This document shows, piece by piece, positions 1-9,259 of a stretch of DNA of 64,000 nucleotides. The notes beneath the pieces are model-generated. The model had not been told where the DNA came from. It searched no databases and saw only the letters and a program-made list of their open reading frames with translations. The stretch covers positions 1,368,087 through 1,432,086 of the forward strand of contig CAUJNA010003771.1 in assembly GCA_963377175.1 (NCBI GenBank). Reading direction: 5' to 3'. Numbering within the stretch: position 1 is the first letter of the stretch; each line of letters opens with the position of its first letter. The DNA is from Effrenium voratum (lineage: Eukaryota > Sar > Dinophyceae > Suessiales > Symbiodiniaceae). Made by a program: the position numbers and the translations under genes.

Positions 1-645
1 AAATTCAACCATGAGCACCGTTTGCCACTTCTTGCTAACGCCCTCTCTTGTGGTCCTTTACTTGAGATCGGGGATTCATTCTAAATCGCCCAGATGTCAT
101 ATGATATATGTGTCTTTTGTGACCCTAAGCCCTAAGCCCATGAGGTCCCTTGGAAGTCGAATTGTCCAAAACCCGGAAAGTGTTTAGTCCCAGGAAGTGC
201 TGCTGATCCTCAGGTCGCAAATCGGCTTAGCAAGTGTGCGTCATATTACGAGCTCACTTGGGGGTAAACTGAGCTCACCCCTGATAAAGGTTCTTTGGTT
301 TGTTGAATGTTCGGCCAAGTTAGGTGCTTAGGCACTTGAGTTATAGCCTACCAGGGTGAACCTCACTTGAGGGGAGCTTCTAGGTGGGTTAGAGCTTGGG
401 TTACCAGCGACTTACTCGCTTGGCTTACCAGTTGGCTTGCGATCCCAGAAGTTTGGGGGAAGGGCTGCAGTGCTCCGAACCGGGCGAGGAAAACCGTAGG
501 TTATTTGGAAGAGTTTCCCCTCCAAAGGGTACCCTCAAAGATTGAAAATCCGTGTGGAAGAGCCTTAGATTCCGAGGTGTTAGCATAGATTTATCCCGAA
601 CCTCCATTACAAAGTCAGGTTTGATTGACCAATCCTTCACAGTCG

Positions 646-762
646 CAAATCCGGAAGTGGACCGATTTGACGGATTGGCTCAAAATCGATTTGACGGATT
701 GGCAAATCCGGAAGTGGACAAAATGGATGGCGATTTGACGGATCGCGATTTGCAAGCCAGGC
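646..762. repeat. Short imperfect direct repeats
   Basis: Two units, CAAATCCGGAAGTGGAC and GATTTGACGGATTGGC, recur two to three times in interleaved order. This looks like local tandem duplication in host DNA; open frames crossing it are by-products of the repeat. Confidence 0.6.
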
Positions 763-1257
763 TTGGAGACATCCCTTGGTGCGAGTTGATTGCTGATTCC
801 TGGAAGTGTGCCGGGCGGTTGCATCCGCCAGGATCTTCTTGTCTCTCCCTTTGTGGGTGGCATAGACATCAATAAGTATGCCACTGTTTATTGAGTTTGG
901 CTCTGGGGCGATGTCCAAAGGAGACGTGTCAAGAATCCTCTCCTATCCCCACCACGTGTCTATCATTCCTGAAATCTCCACAAAGAGAATCTTCCCAAGT
1001 CCTCCCTCCATTTCAGGAAGGCAATGGTTCAACAGAGATAGATCATGTTCAGAGTTTGTGCAGGCCTTTTACAAAGGGGCATGGATAGTTGAACCCCCCA
1101 CTGGATGGTAGGCCAAGCTCGTAAGCGGCTAGCCACTTGGGTTACTTACATTTCAGTTATAACCCACCACTAGGGTGGGCCGAAAAAGTTGGTAGGTTCA
1201 CTTACCCACTTGACAACGAACACCCAAGTCGAAAAGGGGAAAACATGGTGTTGTTTG

Positions 1258-1328
1258 TTATATATATATATATACACATACATAGTGTATACACATATAC
1301 ATATGTAATATATATATATATATATATT
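1258..1328. repeat. TA-rich microsatellite
   Basis: Alternating TA runs with embedded CA/TG dinucleotides form a simple-sequence tract in the host flank. Confidence 0.85.
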
Positions 1329-1532
1329 ATCCAATCCCAGGCAGCATGTTTTCTAGCCCCATTTGACATACAGAAGACCTCGGGTTCGGCTCTCCGAATG
1401 CCTCCAGGACCCGGCCAAGCACCTTCGCCCGACAGCTCCTATCAGGTGAGATCGAGATGGGGGGAATTCATGGCGTGCTGTGGCCACAAAGAAATCCAGG
1501 TCACTAGAAACTGGTTGACATACTGATGGCCG

Positions 1533-1645
1533 AAATCCTACACCAAAGAACCCTGGAATGATGATTCTCCTGCAAATACCAGCAAACTATGGTTTCCCAT
1601 GGATTCAAAGTGGTGCAGGATTTTGTCCATCCACAGTAGGTGTTC
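1533..1645. repeat. Dispersed host repeat, copy 1
   Basis: About 110 bp that recurs with point differences at 3683-3797. Shared stretches include CAAAGTGGTGCAGGATTT and GTCCATCCACAGTAG. The copies lie about 2 kb apart in the same orientation, so this is a dispersed repeat family of the host genome. Confidence 0.75.
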
Positions 1646-2024
1646 TTGTTGTTTGGTTTGGTTGAATCCATCTATTTTCCAAAAGGATACCTATGATGGT
1701 TGAGCTTCAGCCCTTTTTTTTCGGACTTACATCACGCAAAGAGATGTCCTGTTTTGACATCTGTTCAGTCACCCGGGTGTGGTCACACTTGGGGGAGCCC
1801 GGAAAACAAGACAAACTTCCAAAGGGTTGTGTGTGTCAAAACAGGAAGACCCCGAAGATTTCCCTTTAACCCCCCCCCCAAAAAAAATAATAATAAGAGC
1901 TCGGGCGATATCCCCAACAGCACCACACCCTCCCAGAATCCTCGCGGAACGCCCCGGGACCATCCTTACCGCCGGTGTTGCTGAGGATGCCGCCTTGTAA
2001 AGCAAAGCTACGAGTGACAGCGCA

Positions 2025-2300
2025 ATCTCGCCCTGATCGGGGCCCGATCGGGGCCTGACGGTGCAATCGGGCCCCGATCGTCCCGTGGTGCAACCCCAGC
2101 CACCCATATTATAGCTCAACGCCGGTTTTCCTTAGTATGCGGATTGCAACTGTGTCTATAGCAAAACTAGGCGATGCCAGCTTGGTACAATTGACGAGGC
2201 CCGACTGAGTCGGGCCCCGATCGGGGCGCGATGGCGCAATCGGGGCCGATCGGGCCCAAACGGCGCAATCGGGCGGGCCCCGACAGTGCAATCGGGCCCA
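2025..2300. repeat. GC-rich palindromic repeat cluster (CGATCGGGGCC-type)
   Basis: GATCGGGGCCCGATCGGGGC and variants with GCAATCGGG spacers repeat many times in two blocks (about 2030-2090 and 2205-2300). The units are self-complementary. The stretch could form hairpins and probably expands by slippage. Confidence 0.75.
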
Positions 2301-2699
2301 ACCTAGGCCCGGTGAACCTCGCAAACCGTTCTCACGCAACTTTCGTGGAGCTCAGCGTGAAACTTTGCTGGAACCTTTCCTCAGGGCTGCCCCATAGCTT
2401 TTGCAGAATTTGGTGGAAACCTTCTGACCTCATAGCCCTCGCAGCCTCGTGCAATTCTTGGAACCCAAAGCCCACCAACCAAGCAGCAATGCCAAGCATT
2501 TACTCTGCTGCACCGTGAGTTCCGCAGCGACGTGATCTGATTTGCCACAAAGCCAACATTTGCCTGAGCAAGTGAGAGCAAGTCACAAAACAGTGAAAGT
2601 GTGCTAAAAACCATTGATTTCGGTTTTGCTTAGTGTTCCGCCCATGAGCAAAGCGATCTTGATCCGATGGCTTTTCAGACGACGGGCGCACGACGCACC

Positions 2700-3395
2700 C
2701 TTGGTGGAGCATTGTGGAGCCTTGTGGAACTCGTGTGGAATCCTTGCAGAGCTTTGTGGAACCCTGTGAAACCTCAGGGCCCACAGCCCTCGCAGAATCT
2801 TGTGGAACCCTGAAACCCTCATACAACCTTACCTCAAACCACCCCGGACCACCCCGCAGCCCTCGCAGAACCTCGTGGGACCCTGCTAGTGCTGGAATGG
2901 AACCTCACCTTGCAAAACCTGGTGGAATTCTGGTGGAATTCTCATGGAACATTACCTCAAACCAGCCCGGACCGCTGGTGGAACCCTGGTGAAACCCTGA
3001 TGGAACCCTCGTGGAACCTCCCCAGCCCTCGAAGAAATTGCTGGAACCCTGGTGGAACCCTCGTGGAACCTTACCTCAAACCACCCCGGACCACCCTGCT
3101 TTGGAACCCTCGTGGAACCTTACCTCAAACCACCCACCCAGACCACCCTGCAGCCTGGAACCCTGGTGGAACCCTGGCGGAACCCTCGTGAAACCTTCCT
3201 CAAACCCGCAGCCCTCGAAGAAATTGGTGGAACCCTGGTGGAACCCTCGTGGAACCTTACCTCAAACCAATCCAGACCACCCCGCCCTTGCAGAACCTGG
3301 TGGAACCCTGGTGGAACCCTGGTGGAACCCTGGTGGAGTCTGGTGGAACCCTGGTGGAACCCTGGTGGAACCCCTGGTGGAACCCTGGTGGAACC
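2700..3395. repeat. Minisatellite of GGTGGAACCCT units
   Basis: An 11-12 bp unit (TGGTGGAACCCT, with TCGTGGAACC variants) is repeated dozens of times, interleaved with a longer unit containing TTACCTCAAACCA. Open frames rich in Trp-Asn-Pro-Gly occur in several phases of the array; with no phase favoured, they are repeat artefacts rather than genes. Confidence 0.9.
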
Positions 3396-3682
3396 TTAGC
3401 TCAGGGTCGCCCCGAACCACCCCGGAGCCTATCTGGGCTGAGACCCCAAAGCTTTCAGCTGTTCGGGAAAAAACAAAAATAAAGAGGCGACCATGAACCA
3501 CATGAATCCCTTGAGAAGGGGGGACCTCTTCCCCTCCCCTTTTCGGAGGTTCGGGTTCTCCGAAAACCCACCCAGACCTGAAAGCGACGCACCCGGTGCG
3601 TGGATCCGATCCAAGCAGGAGGTAAGGGGCGTATGGCCAAGCTGGTAAGTTCAGTTGGCATAGAGTCCTACTATGGATGAGG

Positions 3683-3797
3683 GAAGTCCTGCACCACCTA
3701 AGAAACCCTGGAAGGATGATTCCCCCCACAAATACCAACAAGCAATGGTGTCCCATGGTTTCAAAGTGGTGCAGGATTTCGTCCATCCACAGTAGAG
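3683..3797. repeat. Dispersed host repeat, copy 2
   Basis: Second copy of the 1533-1645 repeat, same orientation, with scattered substitutions. Confidence 0.75.
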
Positions 3798-4454
3798 TCT
3801 CCTTTTGACCCGAATCAATCATGGGCCACCCCGCTTTACTTTGGTCACCCCGTTTCAATTTGGGTGACCCCAGTTTCTAATCATGGAGACCCCAGGTACG
3901 TTTTTTTTACCCTGCTTGATTATAGATTATGAGTCTCTCTGCACCCAGGAGGCGAAACAGGTTCCTCAACTAGTTTCACCCCTTTTTTTGGACCTCCAAA
4001 GGTGGCTTGAGTTTGTTGGAACCCACCGGCAAAAATCCAAAAGAAATGTCCCCGTCCAAGTAGAGCCTCGATAAACCCTGTTCGTTTTCGCTCCACAGGG
4101 AAACTATGCAAATGGAAGCACGGGTCCTAGTGTTGAGATTTTGGGTTTCGCATGTGTCGGAAGAACCGGGGGATTTTGGAGACGTCACGCAGCCCCAAGT
4201 TCCACGACGGAAAAGGTAACTCTATTTGGGTGTTTTCTTGTTTTTTTCCTCGAGGATAGCACATGTTGGTGGGTTTAAAGGGATTCCATTTTGGAAACCC
4301 ACTTTTTTCGGGGGTTCCGTTCAAAGACACATCTGCCCTTCAATGGTTCGTATGACGGAAGCTTTTTGCAACTCAACTTTTCCTCTGAGTCGCGTTCCAC
4401 CTTTGGTTCCGCATGCGTCAGGCCCGAAAACTGGTGCTCGGTAGGGAATGAGGG

Positions 4455-4630
4455 TATGAACCTGGGGGTCCCCTTAAAGGAAACCACAAGAGAGGGTTCG
4501 AGGGAATGAGGGAATGACCAGGCTTTGTTCCCCTTAAAGGAAACCGCCAGTTGAACCTGGGTCCCCTTACAGGAAACCTCCAGTTGGATGGTTTATCTCG
4601 GGGTCAGACGCCATTTCTCATGCCCTGCAT
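4455..4630. repeat. CCCCTTAAAGGAAACC-type repeat, related to 60700-60780
   Basis: The unit CCCTTAAAGGAAACC followed by CCAGTTG recurs three times here. A similar block occurs at about 60700-60780, including a shared CATTTCTCAT stretch downstream. It is a dispersed, partly tandem host repeat. Confidence 0.6.
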
Positions 4631-5375
4631 CTATCGAATCCACCGATCGCAGGGCTGGGCGGATCCGTTGGCCTGGCATCCCTGCGCCCGGGCTCGGTGG
4701 TGGCATCGCTCGCGCCAGGCGACGCTCGCGACGAGCGTCGCCGGTCGCTGGTGGGTTTCTCGAGACGAAGATGGGGATGGGCTCATGGCGAATGGATGCT
4801 GGAACCGACCCTTTGACCTTTGGGTTTTTCCTTTTTGGTCCACTTTTAGTAAAGGTCCCAAAAGGTGTGATCACCATTTTTTTTTTGGGGGGGTCCTTTG
4901 GGCAAGTGAGAAACTGGATGACTCATGATGCTTGACTGCGACATGGACCCATTTGTAGAGGTAGGCAGCCTTTGGGTTCCCTCCAAGGCAATATGAAGCA
5001 CCTCATACGTGACGACCCAGAAGCCAACTGGTTGGCACAGCTCTTGGGGTCTAAGGTCACTTGCTTCCGGGTGAAATGATTTTTTGTCTTTTTCCGGGGC
5101 TTTTAAGGGAAACGATTTCACTGGACATAGTTTCTATTTGTTTTTTCCAGAGGAGTACGCACATGGAATGATATGAGAAGTTGATGAGTGGTCCTTGGGA
5201 TTTGGGTTGCAACTTAGACTCGGCTTAACCCTGAAGGGATGGTAGGGGTCGGTCCTTGAAGGGAACCTGGGGATGGATGTGGGGCCCGGCTTTTTTTTGA
5301 CATTTTGGTCCTCAAGGAGCTGTTGGTTTCGGCTTTGGATTCTTTTCGGGGTCAAAGGAAACCAGAAAGGATGGT

Positions 5376-5380
5376 CCGTT
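5376..5380. repeat. Target-site duplication CCGTT, left of element 1
   Basis: CCGTT directly precedes the left TIR and recurs at 25835-25839 directly after the right TIR. The preceding T would make six bases if it is not counted as TIR. It shows an integrase-mediated insertion still flanked by its original target duplication. Confidence 0.9.
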
Positions 5381-5879
5381 AGTTAGGTGAGGCCATGCGC
5401 AACTTTTTTCGAACTCAAAAGTCTAGGGTCCACCCTAGGGTTTTTTGCATTTTTTGAATAAGCGCCCCAAAACAACCATTTTAAAACATATTTTGAAACA
5501 GTCTAAACACATTTTGATAAATATTGTTTTATTACAGCATACCAAAACAAACATTGAATTATTTTTTGAAAAACTCAATACACCTAAACATTTTCATTTT
5601 CAAAAACACATATTTTCCAAAATATTTTAGAAAATATATTTTTTTCAAAAGAGATAAATATATATATATATATAGCATTTTAAGAATAATTATTCAATAA
5701 GAAACAACATTTTCAATAAATCAAAGAGGAGACTTAATAATTAATCATTTTTCAAAATTTGGATATTCCGAAGTTGCGCGTGGTGTCCCTTGTAGGATTT
5801 TATCTTCAATATATAAAACGCTATACTTACATTATAATTATAACATATAAGGGTATAAATGTTATAATCATAGTATGGT
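5381..5879 (+). repeat. Left terminal inverted repeat of element 1
   Basis: It matches the reverse complement of 25345-25834 almost throughout, with small differences such as the length of a TA run near 5660. It starts AGTTAGGTGAGGCCATGCGC and its inner end is near ATAGTATGGTT. The 61-codon open frame inside it starts with TTG and changes mostly at replacement sites between elements, so I do not call it a gene. TIRs of this class are thought to serve as replication origins and integrase substrates. Confidence 0.92.
5389..5786. repeat. Nested inverted repeat inside the left TIR
   Basis: The outer GGCCATGCGCAACT (from 5391) is mirrored by an inner, mutated AGTTGCGCGTGG near 5774. In the other TIRs the inner copy reads AGTTGCGCATGGCC or its complement without the change. 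Each TIR is therefore itself bounded by inverted copies of about 14 bp. Confidence 0.7.
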
Positions 5880-5895
5880 TTTAGTCAAAATCATG

Positions 5896-6024
5896 CCCCG
5901 ATTTTATCAAAATAATGCCCCGATTTTATCAAAATAATGCCCCGATTTTATCAAAATCATTCCCCGATTTTATCAAAATCATTCCCCGATTTTATCAAAA
6001 TCATTCCCCGATTTTATCAAAATA
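5896..6024. repeat. Six tandem copies of a 22-bp repeat
   Basis: CCCCGATTTTATCAAAAT plus four more bases repeats with an exact 22-bp period starting at 5896, 5918, 5940, 5962, 5984 and 6006. The equivalent place in element 2 (52564-52645) has four copies. The array lies between the TIR and the methyltransferase. It has no unique spacers, so it is not a CRISPR array. Confidence 0.9.
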
Positions 6025-6090
6025 GGTGGTGGTTTGGTTCATTGCAATTGCATGTGCTCAAGTTGCAAGCCCAACCCCAAACCTAAATCC

Positions 6091-6705
6091 TTAATCCGTC
6101 AAACTCACTAAGATTTCACAAATTAATTCGCTAGGTATTTTATATAAATCTTCCTGCTTATGTATTGTTGGATTGTCACCCCATTTTTCCTTAGTGCCTG
6201 ATGGTAGCCGTTGTGCAGTTTCAATATGTTTATTATTTCTGATGTTGCCACAATCCTTTTTACATAATTCTCTAGGTTTCCAAGTTGTAATGTTATTCCA
6301 AAGCCTAGTTCTCTTTCTGTAAGGCATTCCATATTTACAATAATCTACATCTTTAAAATCAAACTCATCCATAAACTCTTGATGTTTTAATAATCCAGTT
6401 TGTGGATTTTCGATTACAAAATATTTAGGATTAAAATATTTGTTAATCTCAATAGTTTTTAAGACAATACTATTTGCATATTCGATATTCCTAATTCCCC
6501 TAGTTTTTGCTACACTATATTCAGTGCACGGAGGACTACTCCAAATAAAATCAAAATGGTTTCTGTCAAACTGTTTATAATCCCATTTCAAAATATCGAT
6601 ATTTATATCAGCGTTTTTCAAGTCTAATGATATCACATTAAAACCTAAATCACGAGCAACTTTACCAACAGAACCACTGCCTGAAAATAATTCTAATAAA
6701 TTCAT
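6091..6705 (-). CDS. C5-cytosine DNA methyltransferase
   Basis: A 204-residue protein with the ordered motifs of DNA (cytosine-5) methyltransferases. They are motif I ELFSGSGSVG at residues 5-14 (S-adenosylmethionine binding), motif IV with the catalytic Cys in SSPPCTEYS (about 55-63), motif VI ENPQTG (about 98-103, ENP in place of the usual ENV) and KRTRLWNN, which resembles motif VIII. It is short for the family, with a minimal target-recognition region. It would transfer a methyl group to cytosine C5 in DNA, plausibly marking or protecting the element's own DNA. It is the outermost gene of a leftward cluster and has a TCTA box 14 nt before its ATG. Element 2 keeps only both ends of the gene (52477-52558), so it is dispensable or recently lost there. 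Confidence 0.92.
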   Translation of the reverse strand: MNLLELFSGSGSVGKVARDLGFNVISLDLKNADINIDILKWDYKQFDRNHFDFIWSSPPCTEYSVAKTRGIRNIEYANSIVLKTIEINKYFNPKYFVIENPQTGLLKHQEFMDEFDFKDVDYCKYGMPYRKRTRLWNNITTWKPRELCKKDCGNIRNNKHIETAQRLPSGTKEKWGDNPTIHKQEDLYKIPSELICEILVSLTD

Positions 6706-6719
6706 TTATTAGAATTATT

Positions 6720-6723
6720 TAGA
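6720..6723 (-). promoter_or_regulatory. TCTA box before the methyltransferase
   Basis: TCTA in AT-rich DNA, 14 nt upstream of the ATG at 6705; one of 15 at a 13-18 nt distance. Confidence 0.55.
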
Positions 6724-6729
6724 TATTAA

Positions 6730-7062
6730 TTATTCAAATAATACATATACTCCATCATCATTTTTTGAAATTTTATAATAGTCTAATGTTTGTTGCTTTG
6801 GTTGTTTGATTTTTCCTGTATTCAACATATCACAGTATTTCTTTTGCTTTGTAGGGTAGTCGCCCGATGGTCTTCCTATAGATTTTGCTTGAAATATTTT
6901 GTCAATCTTCTCCTTCTCTTCGTTGCTTTGTTGCTCGCGTTCAACTGGTTTCATTTTGTCATCAATGGATTTAATCATATCATTTAAGGTTTTAATATTT
7001 TTACCAATTAATGTTATCTTCTTCATTAAATCATTAATAGTATAATTCTCATTTTCAGACAT
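6730..7062 (-). CDS. Conserved element protein with coiled coil and GRPSGDY motif
   Basis: A 110-residue protein of unknown function. Its orthologue in element 2 (52119-52454) is almost identical over the first 50 residues. The N-terminal half (TINDLMKKITLIG onward) is predicted amphipathic helix or coiled coil. The second half carries GRPSGDY, an AT-hook-like GRP core, followed by a basic Lys-rich stretch, so DNA binding is possible but unproven. It sits 24 nt upstream of the methyltransferase in the same direction and has its own TCTA box. I do not recognise the family. Confidence 0.85.
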   Translation of the reverse strand: MSENENYTINDLMKKITLIGKNIKTLNDMIKSIDDKMKPVEREQQSNEEKEKIDKIFQAKSIGRPSGDYPTKQKKYCDMLNTGKIKQPKQQTLDYYKISKNDDGVYVLFE

Positions 7063-7077
7063 TACTATATATTTATT

Positions 7078-7081
7078 TAGA
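7078..7081 (-). promoter_or_regulatory. TCTA box before the 110-residue gene
   Basis: TCTA 15 nt before the ATG at 7062. The same context precedes its element 2 orthologue (52100-52103). Confidence 0.6.
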
Positions 7082-7142
7082 TAATTATTTATTTAATTAT
7101 ATATTTATAAAGTGCAATTATGTTAAATCTACTCTTTAAATA

Positions 7143-7508
7143 CTAATTTTTCATGATTTGTTTAATAGTGTCCTGCGTTTCGTTATCACCATTTTCCGAG
7201 AGTATAGCATCCCTACCCCATTTGAATGTAATATTATGAACATCTGTTTCTAAGTTGATACTGTCTTTAGTTTTATCAATATTTATCTTCTTATCATGTT
7301 TACTTATTTTGAAACTTGTTGGAATACATGAACATTTACATTTTTTATTATTTTTTATTTCTAATTCATTTTTCATCTCTAACACCCTTTTACACATCGG
7401 ACAAGAAAACTCAATTACTGCTATTTCTTTAACAATTTCTTCTTTTTCTTCATCAGTTGAAGAAACTGTAGTATCTGTTTTATTCTTTCTGTTTTTCTTT
7501 TTTCCCAT
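7143..7508 (-). CDS. Small zinc-ribbon protein
   Basis: A 121-residue protein opening with the very basic MGKKKNRKNK, then an acidic stretch, then a CPMC knuckle (about residues 36-39) and a second Cys cluster, CKCSC (about 57-61), which could bind zinc. The element 2 homologue (51721-52038) shares the basic start, CDKC and SCVPC pairs and the downstream Lys-rich segment. It overlaps the 3' end of the upstream 62-codon gene by about 29 nt, so the two are probably translated from one leftward transcript. Possible nucleic-acid binding; function unknown. Confidence 0.85.
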   Translation of the reverse strand: MGKKKNRKNKTDTTVSSTDEEKEEIVKEIAVIEFSCPMCKRVLEMKNELEIKNNKKCKCSCIPTSFKISKHDKKINIDKTKDSINLETDVHNITFKWGRDAILSENGDNETQDTIKQIMKN

Positions 7509-7668
7509 TCAAATTAATATTTATATTTTTAATATATTGTATCCAAAACTTAATTAATTCTAAAATAAAATAACATTTTTTTTTACATCTATTATCAGTT
7601 ATTAGTACTTGTTCTATATTCTCCATTTCATCTATTATATTAATATAATCTGTATAACTCCTTTTCAT
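7480..7668 (-). CDS. Small conserved element protein (MKRSYTDYINIID family)
   Basis: A 62-residue protein whose first 20 residues are invariant in element 2 (51555-51743). It has an amphipathic N-terminus, Cys pairs in the middle, a hydrophobic Ile/Leu/Tyr-rich segment and a Lys-rich tail. Conservation across two diverged elements and identical overlapping arrangement with the zinc-ribbon gene support it as real despite its size. No function can be assigned. Confidence 0.8.
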   Translation of the reverse strand: MKRSYTDYINIIDEMENIEQVLITDNRCKKKCYFILELIKFWIQYIKNININLNGKKEKQKE

Positions 7669-7686
7669 ATTAAATAATAAGATAAA

Positions 7687-7848
7687 TTATTTTGTCATTT
7701 CTGTCTTTCTTTTCTTGTAAAGTTTTTTCATTGTATCGTCTTTATTCCATCTATATTCCACAAATTTCTGATGATGTTTTGAATTTAGATGTTTAAATAA
7801 ATATTTGTCATCATAAGTTTTACCACAACTGCAATGGATAATAGTCAT
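7687..7848 (-). CDS. Very small C2H2-like zinc-finger protein
   Basis: A 53-residue frame starting at ATG 7846-7848. It contains CSCGKTYDDKYLFKHLNSKH, which gives Cys-X-Cys-Gly then His-X4/5-His, a compact zinc finger, followed by a basic tail. The element 2 counterpart (51377-51553, 58 residues) is about 85 percent identical and lies in the same place, head of the same cluster and just after the conserved non-coding block. It probably heads the leftward operon (zinc finger, 62-residue, zinc ribbon, coiled coil, methyltransferase). Confidence 0.82.
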   Translation of the reverse strand: MTIIHCSCGKTYDDKYLFKHLNSKHHQKFVEYRWNKDDTMKKLYKKRKTEMTK

Positions 7849-7867
7849 ATAAATAATAAGATAAAAT

Positions 7868-7985
7868 ATTTATTTAATCTTATTATTTTCATGCATGATA
7901 GAATATTCGGAGGGCACAGCACTGGGGTTTTCTTTACAATGCATCAAACTAATTAGCTTCAATGCTCATTGATTGAAGCAATGGA
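7868..7985 (-). ncRNA. Conserved non-coding block, candidate structured RNA, leader or cis-element
   Basis: About 115 bp closely matches 51223-51345 of element 2, both oriented toward the small zinc-finger gene. Conserved pieces include GCATTGAAGCTAATTAG, AAAACCCCA, GTGCTGTGCCC and TTCTAT-ATGCATGAAAATAATA. Neither strand has a conserved frame. Such conservation outside genes points to an RNA, a 5' leader, an origin or a packaging signal. I cannot tell which. Confidence 0.5.
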
Positions 7986-7987
7986 CG

Positions 7988-8025
7988 CATCGGCGATGCC
8001 TCGCGAAGCTTCGCGACATCCCGTT
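7988..8025. repeat. GC-rich palindromes, TCGCGAAGCTTCGCGA type
   Basis: A perfect 16-bp palindrome TCGCGAAGCTTCGCGA follows a second small hairpin, GCATCGGCGATGC. It interrupts otherwise AT-rich DNA. At the same position element 2 has an unrelated perfect hairpin (51173-51211). Similar CGCGA-rich palindromic pieces occur inside genes at about 14012, 15944 and 18720. Confidence 0.75.
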
Positions 8026-8035
8026 CCATTTAATA

Positions 8036-8389
8036 TTAAATAGAATATGTATTCAAACTATTTTCTTTAGTAAGTCTTATTGCAGTTGATAGACTAACAT
8101 CTTTAATATTAATATCAATAACTTCTTCTACACTATTTATCATTTCATTTGTATACATATCGGGATAATCTTTCATAAAATTTACTAACTTTCTAAAATT
8201 AAAATCTAGGTTATTGTCATTTTCAATTGAGGACTTGGATACTACGATATTTTGTTTTTTAATTGCCGATAAAAAGTATAACATCGTATCATAATATATT
8301 TGTTCAGTGTCGGGCACTAAGATATCACCAAATTTATATATCCTCCGAATACTAGCCACTTCACTTAAATTAATAGATTCTATAGCCAT
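8036..8389 (-). CDS. Element 1-specific hypothetical protein
   Basis: A 117-residue acidic, helix-rich protein starting MAIESINLSEVASIRRIYKFGD. No zinc, nucleotide-binding or membrane motif is visible. It has no counterpart in element 2, where only the hairpin and non-coding block lie between ATPase and small zinc finger. Codon use is AT-rich like its neighbours. It is divergently placed from the packaging ATPase, with 59 nt between the two start codons. Function unknown. Confidence 0.72.
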   Translation of the reverse strand: MAIESINLSEVASIRRIYKFGDILVPDTEQIYYDTMLYFLSAIKKQNIVVSKSSIENDNNLDFNFRKLVNFMKDYPDMYTNEMINSVEEVIDINIKDVSLSTAIRLTKENSLNTYSI

Positions 8390-8448
8390 TATGATATAAT
8401 TATATTATATTTTTTTATTTTATAAGTATTTATAATATTATTTTCATT

Positions 8449-9216
8449 ATGCCTGATGTAAAACCAATTGATGAAATCAAATACGACTTTAAGCAAAGTA
8501 AGCATGAGGTTGTCCCTAAATTGCCTATGAGAGCTATGATTGTCGGACCATCTGGAAGTGGAAAATCAACTTTACTTGTATCAATGATACTTGATATTTA
8601 TAGAGGAGCATTTGAAAGAATTTTTATCTGGTCTCCATCTGTAAATTTGGATAGCATTTGGTTGCCTGTTAAAAAATACATTAAAGAAGGTTTGAAAGTA
8701 GATAATGATAAAGAACCGTGTTGGTGGGATGAGTTCAATGTTGAAGATTTAGAAAGAGTTATAGAAACTCAAAATAAAATAATTGAATACCAGAAAAAAC
8801 AAGGAACGAAGAAATTATTTAATATTTTGGTAATTTTGGATGATGTATCTGATAATCCAGCAATAACAAGAAATAACAAATTGTTAAACTCTTTATTTTG
8901 TAGAGGTCGTCATAGTGGAATATCAACACTTGTAAGTCTTCAAAAATCATCAACAGTACCACCAATTATTAGGGTAAATATAAGTCATTTGTTTTATTAT
9001 AAAGTTAGAAACTTCAAAGAGATAGAAATATTACAAGATGAATTATCAGCAATTGTTAGAAGTGATAATTTACTAGAAAGCAAGAAACTAATTTATAAAA
9101 TATATGAGACTGCCACTGATGAACCGCATAGTTTTTTATATATTAACCTTTTAGAAAAGAACCCAGATAAAATGTTTATGAAAAAGTTTTCTCAATATTT
9201 GAAAATTACTAATTAA
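8449..9216 (+). CDS. A32/FtsK-HerA-type DNA packaging ATPase
   Basis: A 255-residue P-loop ATPase with a perfect Walker A GPSGSGKST (about residues 33-41) and Walker B ILVILDD (about 126-132). FCRGRHSGISTLVSLQKSS follows at the sensor/Gln position typical of A32-like packaging ATPases. In Polintons, PLVs and virophages this enzyme uses ATP to pump genomic DNA into the preformed capsid. Length and motif order fit the family. The element 2 homologue (50339-51103) is about 40 percent identical and shares RGRH and the SFxYxN-like C-terminal motif, but its Walker A is altered. No recognisable TCTA box precedes it. Confidence 0.93.
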   Translation: MPDVKPIDEIKYDFKQSKHEVVPKLPMRAMIVGPSGSGKSTLLVSMILDIYRGAFERIFIWSPSVNLDSIWLPVKKYIKEGLKVDNDKEPCWWDEFNVEDLERVIETQNKIIEYQKKQGTKKLFNILVILDDVSDNPAITRNNKLLNSLFCRGRHSGISTLVSLQKSSTVPPIIRVNISHLFYYKVRNFKEIEILQDELSAIVRSDNLLESKKLIYKIYETATDEPHSFLYINLLEKNPDKMFMKKFSQYLKITN

Positions 9217-9259
9217 ATAATTAAATAATTAAATAATTAAATATATTATATTATATTAT

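Larger units (their letters stand above)
1..5375. other. Host flank left of element 1, no supported gene
   Basis: This is mixed-composition sequence with a base content very different from the AT-rich island that begins at 5381. Open frames here are short, overlap on both strands and follow the tandem repeats, so I call none of them genes. It contains direct repeats, a TA microsatellite, GC-rich palindromic repeats, a large minisatellite and two copies of a dispersed repeat, each listed separately. T-rich runs followed by CAG (for example near 5150) could be splice acceptors of unseen introns, but no exon chain can be built. It looks like intergenic or intronic DNA of a repeat-rich eukaryotic genome. 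Confidence 0.6.

Noticed and set aside
3011..3496. 161-codon frame rich in Trp-Asn-Pro-Gly
   Set aside because: It is created by the minisatellite; neighbouring frames and the opposite strand are also open.
5445..5630. 61-codon open frame in all four TIRs
   Set aside because: It starts with TTG, not ATG; most differences between elements change the amino acid, and the other strand is equally open. It looks like a by-product of AT-rich TIR sequence.
5896..6024. Possible CRISPR-like array
   Set aside because: The 22-bp units are directly tandem with no unique spacers, and the genome is eukaryotic.
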